Assembly (NCBI RefSeq): GCF_022398315.1
Contig: NZ_JAKEVF010000003.1
Location: 62,001-126,000, forward strand
Origin: Shewanella sp. Isolate11
GTDB taxonomy: Bacteria > Pseudomonadota > Gammaproteobacteria > Enterobacterales > Shewanellaceae
Reading direction: 5' to 3'
Length of the DNA stretch: 64,000 nucleotides
Below, piece by piece: positions 24,602 to 35,259 of this stretch. The position numbers and the translations under genes were made by a program. Every line of letters starts with the position of its first letter. Within the stretch, counting starts at the first letter, position 1. Below the pieces are notes generated by a model. The model did not search any database and was not told where the DNA came from. It saw only the letters and a program-made list of their open reading frames with translations.

Positions 24602-25714
24602 ATGAAAATGTTTACAGCCAGATTGACCACCAAGGCACTGTTGCTAAGCACTTTAGCACTGCTTTTCACTGGATGTCAGGAGCAACGAGTCGACAATGAT
24701 TCCTCGGTTCAACTTACCAGTGTCACTAGCGAAATGCTTGTTGCTGCAAATGATTACCAAGTAGAGCAACACTTCACTGGCACCATACGCTCAGGCAACA
24801 CTACGGCCATAGGCTTCGAATTAGCCGGAAAAATTAAGCTGATTGCTGTTGACAGTGGTGATCAAGTAAAAAAAGGCCAAGTGTTAGCCAAGTTAGACAC
24901 AGCGCTTTTAGAAGCTCAAGAAGCTGAATTGGAAGCCAATTTGGCGCAGAATAACGCTGATCTTCAACTGGCAAAAAGCACTTTAGAACGCAGCCTATCT
25001 CTTAAAAAGCAAGGTTACACGTCAGAGCAGCAATTAGATGAATTGAAAGGCCAGCTTAACAGTTTACAAGCAGCCAAGCAGCGACTGAGCGCCGCAGTAG
25101 CAGCCAACCGATTAAAAATAACCAAATCTACCCTAATCGCACCTTTCAATGGTGTAGTTGCTAAACGTAACAACAACTTAGGTGAAGTAGTGGCAACCGG
25201 ATCACCTTTATTCACCCTGATTGAAAATAATAATCCCCAAGCTATCGTTGGTGTCCCTATCGATATCGCACAAACGCTGCGCCCAGCACAAACCCTTGAA
25301 CTCACGGTAAATAAAAAGCCCTATCAGGGCAAGATTGCCGGTGTCGGCGCTGAAGTAAATCCTATCACTCGTACTGTACCTGTGCGTTTTACCCTACCCA
25401 ATAACTCGCTGGTACTTAATGGTGAATTGGTGTATCTCAGCTATCAGCAAACCATCCAACGTGATGGCTTTTGGGTGCCGCTGTCATCGCTTACCGACGG
25501 CATCAGAGGCGTGTGGAATATCTACATTTTACAGCCACAATCAGCTAATCAATATCAAATTGAACGTCGCGACATCGACATTATTTACACCAATGGCGAG
25601 CAAGCTTATGTGACTGGTGCCATTGTCGCTGATGAGCGCTACGTGACTCAAGGATTACATAAGCTGGTGGCTGGTGAGCTGGTTACTTTAAGCAGTGATA
25701 TTGCGGCGAGGTAG
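24602..25714 (+). CDS. RND efflux periplasmic adaptor (lipoprotein)
   Basis: 370 residues of the HlyD/AcrA adaptor family. It has a lipoprotein signal ending ALLFTGCQEQ (Cys at about residue 25). A barrel-sandwich/lipoyl half follows (GFELAGKIKLIAVDSGDQVK), then a short coiled-coil hairpin (about 95-165: LLEAQEAELEANLAQNNADL, LKGQLNSLQAAKQRLSAAVA) and the second lipoyl half (LIAPFNGVVAKRNNNLGEVV). The beta-barrel and membrane-proximal domains complete it. It bridges the inner-membrane pump to a TolC-type channel, which is not encoded here. The stop codon is followed directly by the pump ATG, so the pair is coupled. Confidence 0.92.
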   Translation: MKMFTARLTTKALLLSTLALLFTGCQEQRVDNDSSVQLTSVTSEMLVAANDYQVEQHFTGTIRSGNTTAIGFELAGKIKLIAVDSGDQVKKGQVLAKLDTALLEAQEAELEANLAQNNADLQLAKSTLERSLSLKKQGYTSEQQLDELKGQLNSLQAAKQRLSAAVAANRLKITKSTLIAPFNGVVAKRNNNLGEVVATGSPLFTLIENNNPQAIVGVPIDIAQTLRPAQTLELTVNKKPYQGKIAGVGAEVNPITRTVPVRFTLPNNSLVLNGELVYLSYQQTIQRDGFWVPLSSLTDGIRGVWNIYILQPQSANQYQIERRDIDIIYTNGEQAYVTGAIVADERYVTQGLHKLVAGELVTLSSDIAAR

Positions 25715-28700
25715 ATGATGATAAAAGCATTAATCGAAAATGCTCGTCTAACGAGCCTCGTCATTGCCTTATTGATTGTGGCGGGGTTTGGCGCCATCAG
25801 TAGCCTGCCTCGTATGGAAGATCCAAGTATTACTAATAGATTTGCCTCGGTGATCACACACTATCCAGGGGCATCGGCAACTCGCGTCGAAGCCTTAGTA
25901 ACCGAAGTTCTAGAGAGCCAATTAAGACGTTTAGAAGAGCTAAAACTGATTCAGTCAACCTCACGCCCCGGTGTATCGGTTATTCAGCTGGAACTCAAAG
26001 ACAATGTGACCGCTACCGATCCCGTCTGGTCACGAGCGAGAGATTTGATCAATGACGCTAAATCCTCCCTGCCCGACGGTGCCCAAAACTCACTACTTGA
26101 TGACCAAGTCGGCTATGCCAATACCGCTATTTTGGGTCTAGTTTGGAAAGGCGCTGGTGAGCCGAGAATTGATATGCTTAATCGCTACGCCAAAGAACTG
26201 CAAAGCCAACTTAGACTCGTCAGTGGCACCGATTTTGTCAAACTCTACGGTGCGCCTACCGAAGAGATTTTGGTGCAACTTGACGGTTATCGAGCCAATC
26301 AAATTGGCCTAACCCCTGCAGCAATTGCACAAATTCTGGCTAAAGCCGACCCTAAAGTTTCCGCAGGTGAAATTAATAACACCAGCTTTCGCGCCTTGGT
26401 CGAAGTCTCTGGCGAGCTTGATTCATTAACGCGGATCAAGCAGGTTCCATTAAAAGTCGATGCAAACGGTCACATTATTCGTTTAAACGAAGTGGCAAAA
26501 GTGATCAAACAACCTAAAACACCAGCCACTAATATCGCCATTATCGAGCAACAACAAGGCATCATGGTCGCGGCACGTATGCTCAACAATACCCGTGTCG
26601 ATCTCTGGCTAAAACAAGTGCATAGCGTGGTCGATCAATATCAAGCTGAGCTTTCGTCCAATGTCGAGATCCAGTGGTTGTTCGATCAAGAAGGTTACAC
26701 AAGCCAAAGGCTCAGCGATTTAATCGCCAGTCTATTACTCGGCTTCGTGATTATTTTGCTGGTATTGATGCTCACGCTAGGGCTGCGAAACGCCCTAATT
26801 GTCGCACTATCCCTACCATTGACCGCGCTATTTACTCTGGCTTGTATGAAATATATCGGCCTACCAATTCATCAAATGTCGGTAACAGGGTTAGTGGTGG
26901 CGCTGGGGATCATGGTAGATAATGCCATTGTGATTGTCGATGCCATCGCCCAACGTCGCAAACAAGGGATGGATAAAGTTGCCGCAGTTAGCGCGACACT
27001 AAAACACCTATGGCTACCATTGGCGGGCTCGACAATTACTACCATGCTAGCTTTTGCTCCTATCGTCCTTATGCCGGGTGCGGCAGGCGAGTTTGTGGGC
27101 GGCATAGCTATTTCCGTCATGTTTGCCCTATTGGGCTCTTACATTATTTCTCATACCATTATCGCCGGATTAGCAGGCCGTTTTAGCACTAATGTGGCCA
27201 ACAAGCATTGGTATCAAACCGGAGTTGAGTTTCCAGCATTAAGCCGCGCCTTTCGCTTTACCTTAAACCAAGCTTTAGTACGCCCCTTGCTGGCGGGGAT
27301 CTTAATCGGCATCTTGCCTATTGCAGGTTTTATTGCAGTTGGGCAGATGACCGAGCAATTCTTCCCGCCGTCTGATCGGGATATGTTTCAAATAGAAGTG
27401 CATCTCGCACCGCAAGCCAGCTTAGAGAACACCCAAGCTCTCGTAAAACAGCTCGATGCGACCCTCAGAGCCAGCGGTGAGATCACCCGACTCGATTGGG
27501 TGATTGGCGGTAATGCGCCCTCTTTCTACTACAACTTATTACAGCGTCAGCAAGGCGCCAGTAATTATGCGCAAGCCATGGTCAAAGTGGCCGACTTCGA
27601 CACAGCCAACCGCTTAATCCCTCAGCTGCAACATCAATTAGATGGCCAATATCCACAGGCACAGATTTTAGTCAGAAAACTCGAACAGGGACCGCCCTTC
27701 AATGCGCCGGTTGAGCTGCGAATTTATGGCCCTAATCTCGACAAATTACGCGCTATCGGTGACGAAGTCAGACGTATTTTGATCACCACTAAGGATGTTA
27801 TCCACACTCGTGCGACCTTGAGTGCTGGCGCACCTAAACTCTGGTTCCAAATAGATGAAGATGCCAGCATGATGAGTGGCTTATCGCTAACCGACATCGC
27901 CAATCAAATACAAATGGCGACAACGGGTATCTATGGCGGCAGCATTTTAGAGCAAACTGAATCCCTCCCCATACGTGTTCGTACCCAAGAGATCATGCGC
28001 GAGCAACAAACTCGCCTGTCTGAAATCAATTTGGTGTCCAGCAGCGGCACAGGGATCCCGCTCTCGGCACTTTCGACCAGTCGTATCGATGTCAGTCTGG
28101 GTGCCATCCCAAGACGAGATGGGCAGCGAGTCAACAGCATCGAGGCCTACCTAGAAAGCGGCGTACTACCACAAACGGTATTAGATCGTGCTAAAGCGCA
28201 AATCAGCCAGATATCACTTCCCGCAGGTTATAAAATTGAAATCGGTGGTGAAAGCGCCAAGCGAAATGAAGCCGTAAGAAACTTGTTGTCAAATCTAGTA
28301 TTAGTGATCACCTTACTACTCGCCACAGTGGTACTGTCGTTCAACTCCTTCAGACTCACCGGCATTATTTTACTCAGCGCGTTGCAATCGGCAGGGTTGG
28401 GATTATTAGCCGTCTATCTGTTTGGCTACCCATTTGGCTTCACTGTGATCATCGGCTTATTAGGCTTGATGGGACTGGCGATCAATGCCGCCATCGTTAT
28501 CTTAGCTGAGTTGGAAGATATGCCAAATAAACGTGTCGCATCTGTCGAAGAGATGGTGTCAGTGATCAGCAGTTGTGGCCGTCATATTGGCTCTACCACC
28601 ATTACAACCATTGGTGGCTTTATGCCGCTGATTATTGCTGGCGGTGGCTTTTGGCCTCCGTTTGCTATCGCCATTGCCGGCGGAACCTTACTGACAACCT

Positions 28701-28798
28701 TATTGTCTCTGATCTGGGTTCCGACTATGTACCAACTCACGATGACGAAAAAAACCTCAATTTGTCAAAGTGATAACTCTGCTATAAATCCTATTTAA
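25715..28798 (+). CDS. RND efflux permease (AcrB/HAE1-like)
   Basis: 1027 residues with the RND plan: TM1 near the N-terminus (LTSLVIALLIVAGFGAISSL), two large periplasmic loops and two blocks of membrane helices (about 335-500 and 855-1010). It is a proton-driven exporter that hands substrates to the adaptor and outer-membrane channel. In TM4 the motif is GIMVDNAIVIVDA at about 399-411. AcrB has VDDAIVVVEN here, so the second Asp of the proton-relay pair is Asn403. Some RND subfamilies share this, so it need not abolish transport. The substrate cannot be read from sequence. Likely de-repressed by the divergent TetR protein. Confidence 0.92.
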   Translation: MMIKALIENARLTSLVIALLIVAGFGAISSLPRMEDPSITNRFASVITHYPGASATRVEALVTEVLESQLRRLEELKLIQSTSRPGVSVIQLELKDNVTATDPVWSRARDLINDAKSSLPDGAQNSLLDDQVGYANTAILGLVWKGAGEPRIDMLNRYAKELQSQLRLVSGTDFVKLYGAPTEEILVQLDGYRANQIGLTPAAIAQILAKADPKVSAGEINNTSFRALVEVSGELDSLTRIKQVPLKVDANGHIIRLNEVAKVIKQPKTPATNIAIIEQQQGIMVAARMLNNTRVDLWLKQVHSVVDQYQAELSSNVEIQWLFDQEGYTSQRLSDLIASLLLGFVIILLVLMLTLGLRNALIVALSLPLTALFTLACMKYIGLPIHQMSVTGLVVALGIMVDNAIVIVDAIAQRRKQGMDKVAAVSATLKHLWLPLAGSTITTMLAFAPIVLMPGAAGEFVGGIAISVMFALLGSYIISHTIIAGLAGRFSTNVANKHWYQTGVEFPALSRAFRFTLNQALVRPLLAGILIGILPIAGFIAVGQMTEQFFPPSDRDMFQIEVHLAPQASLENTQALVKQLDATLRASGEITRLDWVIGGNAPSFYYNLLQRQQGASNYAQAMVKVADFDTANRLIPQLQHQLDGQYPQAQILVRKLEQGPPFNAPVELRIYGPNLDKLRAIGDEVRRILITTKDVIHTRATLSAGAPKLWFQIDEDASMMSGLSLTDIANQIQMATTGIYGGSILEQTESLPIRVRTQEIMREQQTRLSEINLVSSSGTGIPLSALSTSRIDVSLGAIPRRDGQRVNSIEAYLESGVLPQTVLDRAKAQISQISLPAGYKIEIGGESAKRNEAVRNLLSNLVLVITLLLATVVLSFNSFRLTGIILLSALQSAGLGLLAVYLFGYPFGFTVIIGLLGLMGLAINAAIVILAELEDMPNKRVASVEEMVSVISSCGRHIGSTTITTIGGFMPLIIAGGGFWPPFAIAIAGGTLLTTLLSLIWVPTMYQLTMTKKTSICQSDNSAINPI

Positions 28799-28982
28799 TT
28801 CCGCCTATCACATAGAGGGATGTGATGTCCCTCTATGTCGCCACCACATTAAGTTTGACGTCGCTCACATTTACCAAAATGTTGCTCAAGTTTTACTCAT
28901 AGTTAACGATAAAAAAGATATCAGACCTTACTTATGTTGTTTTAGTTAGGTTATGCCATACAAGCAGTAATGGATTTATACT

Positions 28983-30986
28983 ATGAACTATAAAAACTGG
29001 CCTATTGCCAAGCAAATTGGCACCCTAGCTTTCGTATTGACCATTGTCGTTTTCAGCATCATTAGCAGCGTATCCTACATCACAGCTGCCGGTGTATTGA
29101 AACACAAAGGCATGAGTGCGATGCAAGCACAAATGCAAATCACAGCAAACCTTATCGAGTTGGAATACAGTAGTTTACTGGCACTGGCCGAACGTAACGC
29201 CGATGTGCTGCGCGCCATGTACCCGGGGCAGTTTTATAAACCTGATAAAACCGTTAATGTTCTGGGCAAACCGACCCCTGCACTCGCTCATGAAAAAGAG
29301 CAAATCAACGCCTCAAAGAGTAAAGTCGATCGATTTTCAAACCTCACTGGCGGTACCGCTACGGTATTTGTTCGAGATGGTGACGATTTCATTCGTATCT
29401 CAACCTCACTCAAAAAAGCCGATGGGAAACGCGCCTTAGCCACATACTTAGGCCAAAATCATCCTGGATACCAATCACTGATCAATGGTCAAGAATATAA
29501 AGGTTATGCCAAACTCTTCGGCCAAGACTATATGACGATTTATCGCCCTATCACCGGACCGCAAGGTGATGTGATCGGTATTCTTTACATCGGCTTTAAT
29601 ATCACTAAAGCCATCGATGAACTGATAGCTTCAATGAATCAACTTAGGCTAGAAGAAACCGGCTATTTCACTTTGTTCCGAAATATCGATAACAACATCA
29701 TTGCTCATCCACAGCAACAAACCGGCACTACGCTCACCGCAACGATTATCAACGGCTTAACCCCTGAACAAATCAAACAAAATAACGCTGAATGGCAATA
29801 TGAAAATAACCAGGGCGAGCAGATGTACGCCTACTCGATTGCGATTCCTGGCTGGCAATGGACGTTATTGGGACAAGCAAAAGAGAAGGAGCTCAATGAA
29901 GAGAGTCTTGAATTGCTGACGATCAACGCTAGCGTAGCCATCATAGGTGTGCTCTTAATCACCATACTGCTATCTATTGTGTTGATTAAAACTCTGAATC
30001 CACTTAAATCGCTGCAAAACCAACTGACTAAACTCGGTGAAGGTGATCTGTCGCAGCAGTTTGCACTGAAAAATATGGCCAGTGAAAACGAGGTGGACAG
30101 CATTACTCGCAGCGCGGATCAAATGGCCAGTAATTTACGAGGCTTGATACACGCCCTACAAGCGTCAGTTAATACTCTCGAAAATCAAGCTCAAAGCGCA
30201 CAAGAGGTCGCACGCTTAAATGGTGAAGAGGCGCAATCGCTATTGACACAAACCGATCAAATCGCCACCGCTATCGAAGAGATGTCGACTTCTATCCGTG
30301 ATGTCGCTAACCATGCAGGTGAAGGTGCAGTGAAGAGCCAGCAAGTCGACAATGCTTCTCGCGATGGTCATCAACAACTTGAACAGGTGGTTCAAGGCCT
30401 TGCAACCCTAAGCCAACAACTTAACGCCAGCCATACCAGCGTTGAGAATGTCAGCAAAGAAAGTGAAGCCATTAGCCAAGTCACCGAAGTGATTAACAGC
30501 ATCGCCGAACAAACTAACCTACTGGCACTCAATGCCGCCATCGAGGCTGCCCGCGCAGGTGAGCAAGGTCGAGGCTTTGCGGTTGTGGCCGATGAAGTTC
30601 GAACTTTGGCTCAGCGAACTCAGAAATCGATCTCTGAAATTAGCCACACCATCAGCCAGCTACAGCAGCAAATTAAGATCACTGCAGAGCAGATGGGACA
30701 GAGTCATGAATTAGGAACTCATTCAGCCCATCAAGGTGAAGAGGCTGCAGGACAGCTTAATCAAATCACCATGAGCATAGGGGAATTAGCTATCTCGTCT
30801 AGCAGTATCGCCAGTGCCACAGAGCAGCAAAGCGCTGTCGCCGACGAAATCACTCGTAATCTACATCAGATCACTGAGTTAGCCAGAGAAGGTGAACAGC
30901 GCGCCGGTGATACCGTCGATGCCGCGCAGAGCTTGTTTGATTTGGCTCAGGAAATTAAGCAAAAAATCAGTGTATTTAAGTCCTAA
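28983..30986 (+). CDS. Methyl-accepting chemotaxis protein with periplasmic Cache domain
   Basis: 667 residues. TM1 is at about 13-35 and TM2 at about 310-335, bounding a periplasmic sensor that looks like a single Cache_3/Cache_2 fusion ([40 protein letters not shown]). HAMP follows at about 336-395 ([20 protein letters not shown]), then a long coiled coil with the tip hairpin [20 protein letters not shown] at about 508-527. The ligand is unknown; Cache sensors often bind amino acids or organic acids. It is alone, with a terminator close behind. No clear sigma-28 site was found upstream. Confidence 0.93.
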   Translation: MNYKNWPIAKQIGTLAFVLTIVVFSIISSVSYITAAGVLKHKGMSAMQAQMQITANLIELEYSSLLALAERNADVLRAMYPGQFYKPDKTVNVLGKPTPALAHEKEQINASKSKVDRFSNLTGGTATVFVRDGDDFIRISTSLKKADGKRALATYLGQNHPGYQSLINGQEYKGYAKLFGQDYMTIYRPITGPQGDVIGILYIGFNITKAIDELIASMNQLRLEETGYFTLFRNIDNNIIAHPQQQTGTTLTATIINGLTPEQIKQNNAEWQYENNQGEQMYAYSIAIPGWQWTLLGQAKEKELNEESLELLTINASVAIIGVLLITILLSIVLIKTLNPLKSLQNQLTKLGEGDLSQQFALKNMASENEVDSITRSADQMASNLRGLIHALQASVNTLENQAQSAQEVARLNGEEAQSLLTQTDQIATAIEEMSTSIRDVANHAGEGAVKSQQVDNASRDGHQQLEQVVQGLATLSQQLNASHTSVENVSKESEAISQVTEVINSIAEQTNLLALNAAIEAARAGEQGRGFAVVADEVRTLAQRTQKSISEISHTISQLQQQIKITAEQMGQSHELGTHSAHQGEEAAGQLNQITMSIGELAISSSSIASATEQQSAVADEITRNLHQITELAREGEQRAGDTVDAAQSLFDLAQEIKQKISVFKS

Positions 30987-31009
30987 TCCACCGCCATCTG
31001 TAATGATAT

Positions 31010-31033
31010 AAAGCCGCTTAACGCGGCTTTTTC
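31010..31033 (+). terminator. Intrinsic terminator after the chemoreceptor gene
   Basis: 8-bp stem AAAGCCGC/GCGGCTTT with a TTAAC loop and TT after it, 24 bases beyond the stop. Confidence 0.8.
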
Positions 31034-31116
31034 ATTGCACAGTCCCTTGTTCAAACAGTTGTTCTTCAAGAGAGCTAACACAATGTAAGCTATTGCCATG
31101 ATTGACCAGATAAAGG

Positions 31117-31461
31117 TTAATTGACTCTCACCAGTTTGATATTCATGAAGGTATTGCCTTGCAACAGCGTATCTTTATCGACAATTTTCCACGCTTCTTC
31201 AGAGCCTTTATCTTTGAAAACAAGATAGCTTTGTGAACCTGACTGACGCACAAAAATATCATCAAATGTTGTACGCTCACCTTGGGATTCTATGTAATCT
31301 GAGCCAATGACAATAGTTTGGCTGCCTGCCGCATCGGCAAGTGCATTAAACAGCTCATTTGAAGAGCCCGCCTTACTCTGATATTCCCCTTCATAGCCAT
31401 GACCACAGCCAACGAGCATACCCATTAACGCCACAAGTGACGCGTATTTAATCAATTTCAT
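31117..31461 (-). CDS. Small outer-membrane or periplasmic lipoprotein, unknown function
   Basis: 114-residue precursor with a lipoprotein signal (MKLIKYASLVALMGMLVGCG; Cys at about 19). The mature part has GYEGEYQSKAG, an ALADAAGSQTIVIGSDYIES segment and alternating beta-like stretches (SYLVFKDKGSEEAWKIVDKD, TFMNIKLVRVN), suggesting a small beta-sandwich. I do not recognise the family. It is a single-gene unit, downstream of the cyd terminator on the same strand. Confidence 0.75.
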   Translation of the reverse strand: MKLIKYASLVALMGMLVGCGHGYEGEYQSKAGSSNELFNALADAAGSQTIVIGSDYIESQGERTTFDDIFVRQSGSQSYLVFKDKGSEEAWKIVDKDTLLQGNTFMNIKLVRVN

Positions 31462-31581
31462 ACCGCTCTCCTTTTACAGCAGGAGCTTATCAGATAACCC
31501 TTTGCAATTCCCTTAACACGCTTGCTTTCGCTCAATGATTCAACAGTTCCCAACATGTTGAAAATAAAAAGCCGCTCATAA

Positions 31582-31609
31582 AAAACCCCGCATACCGATG
31601 CGGGGTTTT
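31582..31609 (-). terminator. Intrinsic terminator of cydABX
   Basis: 12-bp stem AAAACCCCGCAT with ACCG loop, followed on the minus strand by a T-run. It lies 20 bases after the cydX stop. Confidence 0.85.
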
Positions 31610-31628
31610 ATGGATCACAGATCAAGCG

Positions 31629-31745
31629 TTAATCTTGCTGCTCTGTATCACGGTCCATATTTTCAGTATTTTCTAACCACAAGGCGTTAATAATACCAAA
31701 TGAACACGCCAGCAAAATGCCCAAAATCCAAGCAAAATACCACAT
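31629..31745 (-). CDS. cydX: Cytochrome bd oxidase small subunit CydX (YbgT-like)
   Basis: A 38-codon ORF opening MWYFAWILGILLACSFGIIN, then ALWLE and an acidic tail: one membrane helix with the WYF(A)WILG and N-x-L-W-x-E pattern of CydX. The small subunit binds CydA and is needed for stable cytochrome bd in E. coli. It begins 15 bases after cydB and GGAG lies before the ATG. It is too short for most automatic gene finders but clearly real. Confidence 0.95.
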   Translation of the reverse strand: MWYFAWILGILLACSFGIINALWLENTENMDRDTEQQD

Positions 31746-31760
31746 ATTATTGGCTCCTAT

Positions 31761-32900
31761 TTAGTAAAGTGACGTCTTGTTGTCTTCAATAAAGTTACGG
31801 CTTAGACGGCCGAACATCTTGAAGTAAGTCCACACGGTATAGCTTAATACGATAGGCACAAATACCGCTGCCGCCCATGTCATCACCGTTAGGGTCATGT
31901 GACTTGCAGTCGCATCCCACATAGTTAAGCTCACATTTGGCTCAAGTGACGATGGCATAACAAATGGGAACATCGCTGCACCGCAAGTAAGGATAACCAT
32001 AGCCACAGCTAACGAGCTAAACAAGAAAGCAAAACCAGAGCGATTAAAGCGACTCGCCAGTAATGCAAGGATTGGCATTACCACACCCAGTACAGGAAAC
32101 AGCACTGTAACAGGATACTTATCATAGTTGGCTAACCAAGCCCCAGCTTCAACGGCAACCGTTTTCAACGCAGGGTTTGACGCACCTTCAGTATCGATAA
32201 CCGATGTCACTACATAACCATCGATACCATTAGCTAACCACACACCCGCAAGCACAAAGAGTACCGCCATTAAGCCTGCTAATATTTGTGTCGCCGCTGC
32301 AGCACGAACTCGCAGTTCACCTTCGGTCTTCATCTGTAACCAGGCAGAGCCTTGCATCATGATCATCGATACACTCACCAATCCAGCTAACAAGCCAAAT
32401 GGATTCAGTAGACCGAACAGGCCACCATGGTAAGTCGCTCGCAGATACTCATCGAATGTAAAAGGCACGCCTTGCAATAGGTTACCAAAGGCAACACCAA
32501 TGATCAGTGGCGGAACAAAGCCCCCCACAAACAGTGCCCAGTCCCAACTCTTACGCCATCTTGGATCTTCAATTTTAGAGCGATAATCGAAACCAACAGG
32601 ACGTAAGAACAATGCAAACAGTACCAACATCATGGCCACATAGAAGCCAGAGAAAGATACCGCATACACCATAGGCCAAGCAGCAAACAGCGCGCCACCG
32701 GCAGTGATTAACCATACTTGGTTACCGTCCCAATGAGGAGCGATAGAGTTGATCATGATACGGCGCTCGGTGTCATCTTTACCTATGATAGGTAATAAGG
32801 CACCGACCCCCATATCGAAACCATCCGTCACAGCAAATCCGATGAAAAGCACACCAATCAGTGCCCACCAGACAAATCTTAATACCTCGTAATCAAACAT
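31761..32900 (-). CDS. cydB: Cytochrome bd ubiquinol oxidase subunit II
   Basis: 379 residues, the same length as E. coli CydB. It begins MFDYEVLRFVWWALIGVLFI, with GFAVTDGFDMGVGALLPIIG typical of the family (about 22-41) and nine or so membrane helices through the rest. It ends SRNFIEDNKTSLY. Subunit II pairs with CydA in the inner membrane and helps hold the haem-containing core. It starts 15 bases after cydA. Confidence 0.97.
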   Translation of the reverse strand: MFDYEVLRFVWWALIGVLFIGFAVTDGFDMGVGALLPIIGKDDTERRIMINSIAPHWDGNQVWLITAGGALFAAWPMVYAVSFSGFYVAMMLVLFALFLRPVGFDYRSKIEDPRWRKSWDWALFVGGFVPPLIIGVAFGNLLQGVPFTFDEYLRATYHGGLFGLLNPFGLLAGLVSVSMIMMQGSAWLQMKTEGELRVRAAAATQILAGLMAVLFVLAGVWLANGIDGYVVTSVIDTEGASNPALKTVAVEAGAWLANYDKYPVTVLFPVLGVVMPILALLASRFNRSGFAFLFSSLAVAMVILTCGAAMFPFVMPSSLEPNVSLTMWDATASHMTLTVMTWAAAVFVPIVLSYTVWTYFKMFGRLSRNFIEDNKTSLY

Positions 32901-32915
32901 AATCAGATCTCCGGT

Positions 32916-34472
32916 TTAAGCATCTAGCTTTTCAAAGTGATAACGACCCGTTTTCAGGCTGCTAGGCCCTTTGCGAGCAAACTTAATCATTAAGAACAAT
33001 TCGATGACAAGTAGCACGGAATAGAACAAGGTGATCGAAATGATACTGAACCATAAGTCACTTACCGTCAGACTTGATGCCGACATAAAGGTCGGTAGCA
33101 CTTCAGAGATAGTCCAAGGTTGACGACCATATTCAGCCACAAACCAACCACACTCGATTGCAATCCAAGGCAGTGGCAAGCTATATAACGCCGCTTTAAG
33201 CACCCAAGGCTTCTCTTCGATTTGGTGACGCGTGCTTTGCCAGAAGGCTGCGGCGAACACGAATAACATCACCACACCCAGACCCACCATCACTCGGAAA
33301 CTCCAAAACATGGGGGCAACTTTAGGAATAGAGTCTTTCGCTGCGGCTTTAATTTGCTCTTCAGTCGCATCGACAACTTTGTCAGTGTATCGCTTGAGTA
33401 ATAAGCCATAACCTAAGTCACCTTTAGCGGCTTCAAAGTCTGCGCGCAGTTCAGGTGTTTCATTACCTGCTCGTAACTCAGTTAACATGGCATAGGCTTT
33501 CATACCGTTACGAATACGTTCTTCATGCTCAACGATTAAGTCTCGAATACCCGTTACTTCTTCATCGATTGAACGTGTCGCAATGATCCCCATTGCATAA
33601 GGGATCTTAATCGCGTAATCGGTATGCATGGTTTCTTGATTAGGGAAACCCACCGCAGTAAATGCAGCTGGAGCCGGCTCTGTGTGCCACTCAGCTTCAA
33701 TTGCTGCAAGTTTAACTCGTTGTGCTTCACCCACCTTGTAGCCAGATTCATCACCCAGCACAATAACCGACAGGATAGATGCCATACCAAAGCTTGCTGC
33801 AATCGCAAAAGAGCGACGAGCAAAAGGTAAATCACGTTTCTTCAAGATATAGTAAGCACTGATTGCCAATACGAACATGGCGCCGGCAACATAACCTGAA
33901 GCCACAGTGTGAACAAATTTCACCTGAGCAACTGGGTTAAACAACACTTCAGCGAAACTGGTCATCTCCATGCGCATGGTTTCATAATTAAACACACTAC
34001 CCACTGGGTGTTGCATCCAACCATTCGCCACTAAGATCCACAACGCAGACATGTTAGAACCTAGCGCGACTAACCAAGTCACCGCTAAGTGCTGTCGCTT
34101 GCTAAAGCGATCCCAACCGAAGAAGAACATACCGACGAGTGTCGACTCGAGGAAGAAGGCCATTAACCCTTCAATCGCCAATGGCGCACCGAAAATATCG
34201 CCAACGTAATGAGAATAGTACGACCAGTTAGTTCCGAATTGAAACTCCATCGCGAGGCCCGTAGTAACACCTAGCGCAAAGTTAATACCAAACAACTTAC
34301 CCCAGAACTTGGTCATATCTTTATAGATCTGCTTATTGGTCATCACATAAAGTGATTCCATAATGGCTAGCAGGAAGGCTAACCCCAAGGTCAAGGGTAC
34401 AAACAAGAAGTGATACATCGCTGTCAGCGCAAACTGCAAACGCGAAAGCTCAACAACCTCTTCAACAATCAT
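32916..34472 (-). CDS. cydA: Cytochrome bd ubiquinol oxidase subunit I
   Basis: 518 residues from the ATG at 34472, which has AGGAGT just upstream and gives [20 protein letters not shown]; a more upstream codon (34499) would add nine residues. CydA oxidises quinol and reduces oxygen to water at haems b558, b595 and d, and has high oxygen affinity. [20 protein letters not shown] carries the first conserved His. The Q-loop region ([31 protein letters not shown]) is of the long type, as in E. coli. CRP- and FNR-type sites far upstream point to low-oxygen control. Confidence 0.97.
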   Translation of the reverse strand: MIVEEVVELSRLQFALTAMYHFLFVPLTLGLAFLLAIMESLYVMTNKQIYKDMTKFWGKLFGINFALGVTTGLAMEFQFGTNWSYYSHYVGDIFGAPLAIEGLMAFFLESTLVGMFFFGWDRFSKRQHLAVTWLVALGSNMSALWILVANGWMQHPVGSVFNYETMRMEMTSFAEVLFNPVAQVKFVHTVASGYVAGAMFVLAISAYYILKKRDLPFARRSFAIAASFGMASILSVIVLGDESGYKVGEAQRVKLAAIEAEWHTEPAPAAFTAVGFPNQETMHTDYAIKIPYAMGIIATRSIDEEVTGIRDLIVEHEERIRNGMKAYAMLTELRAGNETPELRADFEAAKGDLGYGLLLKRYTDKVVDATEEQIKAAAKDSIPKVAPMFWSFRVMVGLGVVMLFVFAAAFWQSTRHQIEEKPWVLKAALYSLPLPWIAIECGWFVAEYGRQPWTISEVLPTFMSASSLTVSDLWFSIISITLFYSVLLVIELFLMIKFARKGPSSLKTGRYHFEKLDA

Positions 34473-34686
34473 CAGTGACTCCTTAGGTAGTGTGATCATT
34501 TTTTATGGTTAATACCCCTAAACCATAAAAAATGCCTAAACAGGAATTTTATTAATAAAAGTATTTTGCAGGGTTGACCCCTACAAACCGTTAAAAATTA
34601 ACATTTCGCTCAATTTGAATTGAACAACGACTAAAATGACCGCTTCATCACCACAATCTAGACTAGTATCACAACAAATTATTTTA

Positions 34687-34702
34687 TGTGATCAGCATCA
34701 AA
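34687..34702. promoter_or_regulatory. CRP-type site upstream of cydA
   Basis: TGTGA-TCAGCA-TCAAA, 9 of 10 conserved half-site positions with the correct six-base spacer, 215 bases upstream of the cydA start. CRP is the main respiratory regulator in Shewanella, and cyd control by it has been reported there. Confidence 0.6.
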
Positions 34703-34797
34703 AAAATGACTGTGAGAAAATCAAATTTAAACTTTTTTATCAGAAACTTAGTTAACAAAAAAACCAAGTTAACTTAGTTGATTTATACCACCTCAAA

Positions 34798-34811
34798 TTG
34801 ATTCAAATCAA
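34798..34811. promoter_or_regulatory. FNR/EtrA-type site upstream of cydA
   Basis: TTGAT-TCAA-ATCAA, a perfect FNR consensus palindrome, 326 bases upstream of cydA and on the other side of the CRP-type site. It could serve either cydA or the plus-strand short transcript. Confidence 0.55.
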
Positions 34812-35259
34812 TCAATCAAACCAGTGACAACGGGTTTTGCGGCTCACCCCACACTTCACCCAACCAACCGGTTGACACCAACAAAAAAACAAGATAGGCA
34901 AGCTATATTTTCAGCAAAAAATCACATTTATAAGCAATATAAAAAGATATAAAGCCAAAATCACCATTTCTACACATATAACAAAATAAACACAAACATA
35001 TCTAAGCCAAGAAAAACAACCAAAAACATAAAACACTTTAAAAACAGATGCATTTTACTTACAGAAATGTGAAAACCATTAAAACACAAAAAATAAGATT
35101 AGTTTTTGTAATGATAAAATGTATTTTTTATCATTTGTGAGTTTTACAGACAGACATTATCATAGCCACCGAATTGAGGAGAATCAGGCCGTCTCTGTCG
35201 CTTTATCAGGTAAAGGCCAACTCCGCTCATATCATTTATCACTGTGTGGAGACAGCAAA

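Larger units (their letters stand above)
34473..35259. other. Long AT-rich upstream region of cydABX
   Basis: About 790 bases with no convincing protein gene. Besides the CRP- and FNR-type sites listed separately, GTTAAC motifs around 34751-34775 resemble loose ArcA boxes, but spacing is poor. From 34880 to 35100 it is strongly A/T-rich without clear structure. It is shared with the plus-strand short transcript at 35.1-35.4 kb. Confidence 0.6.
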
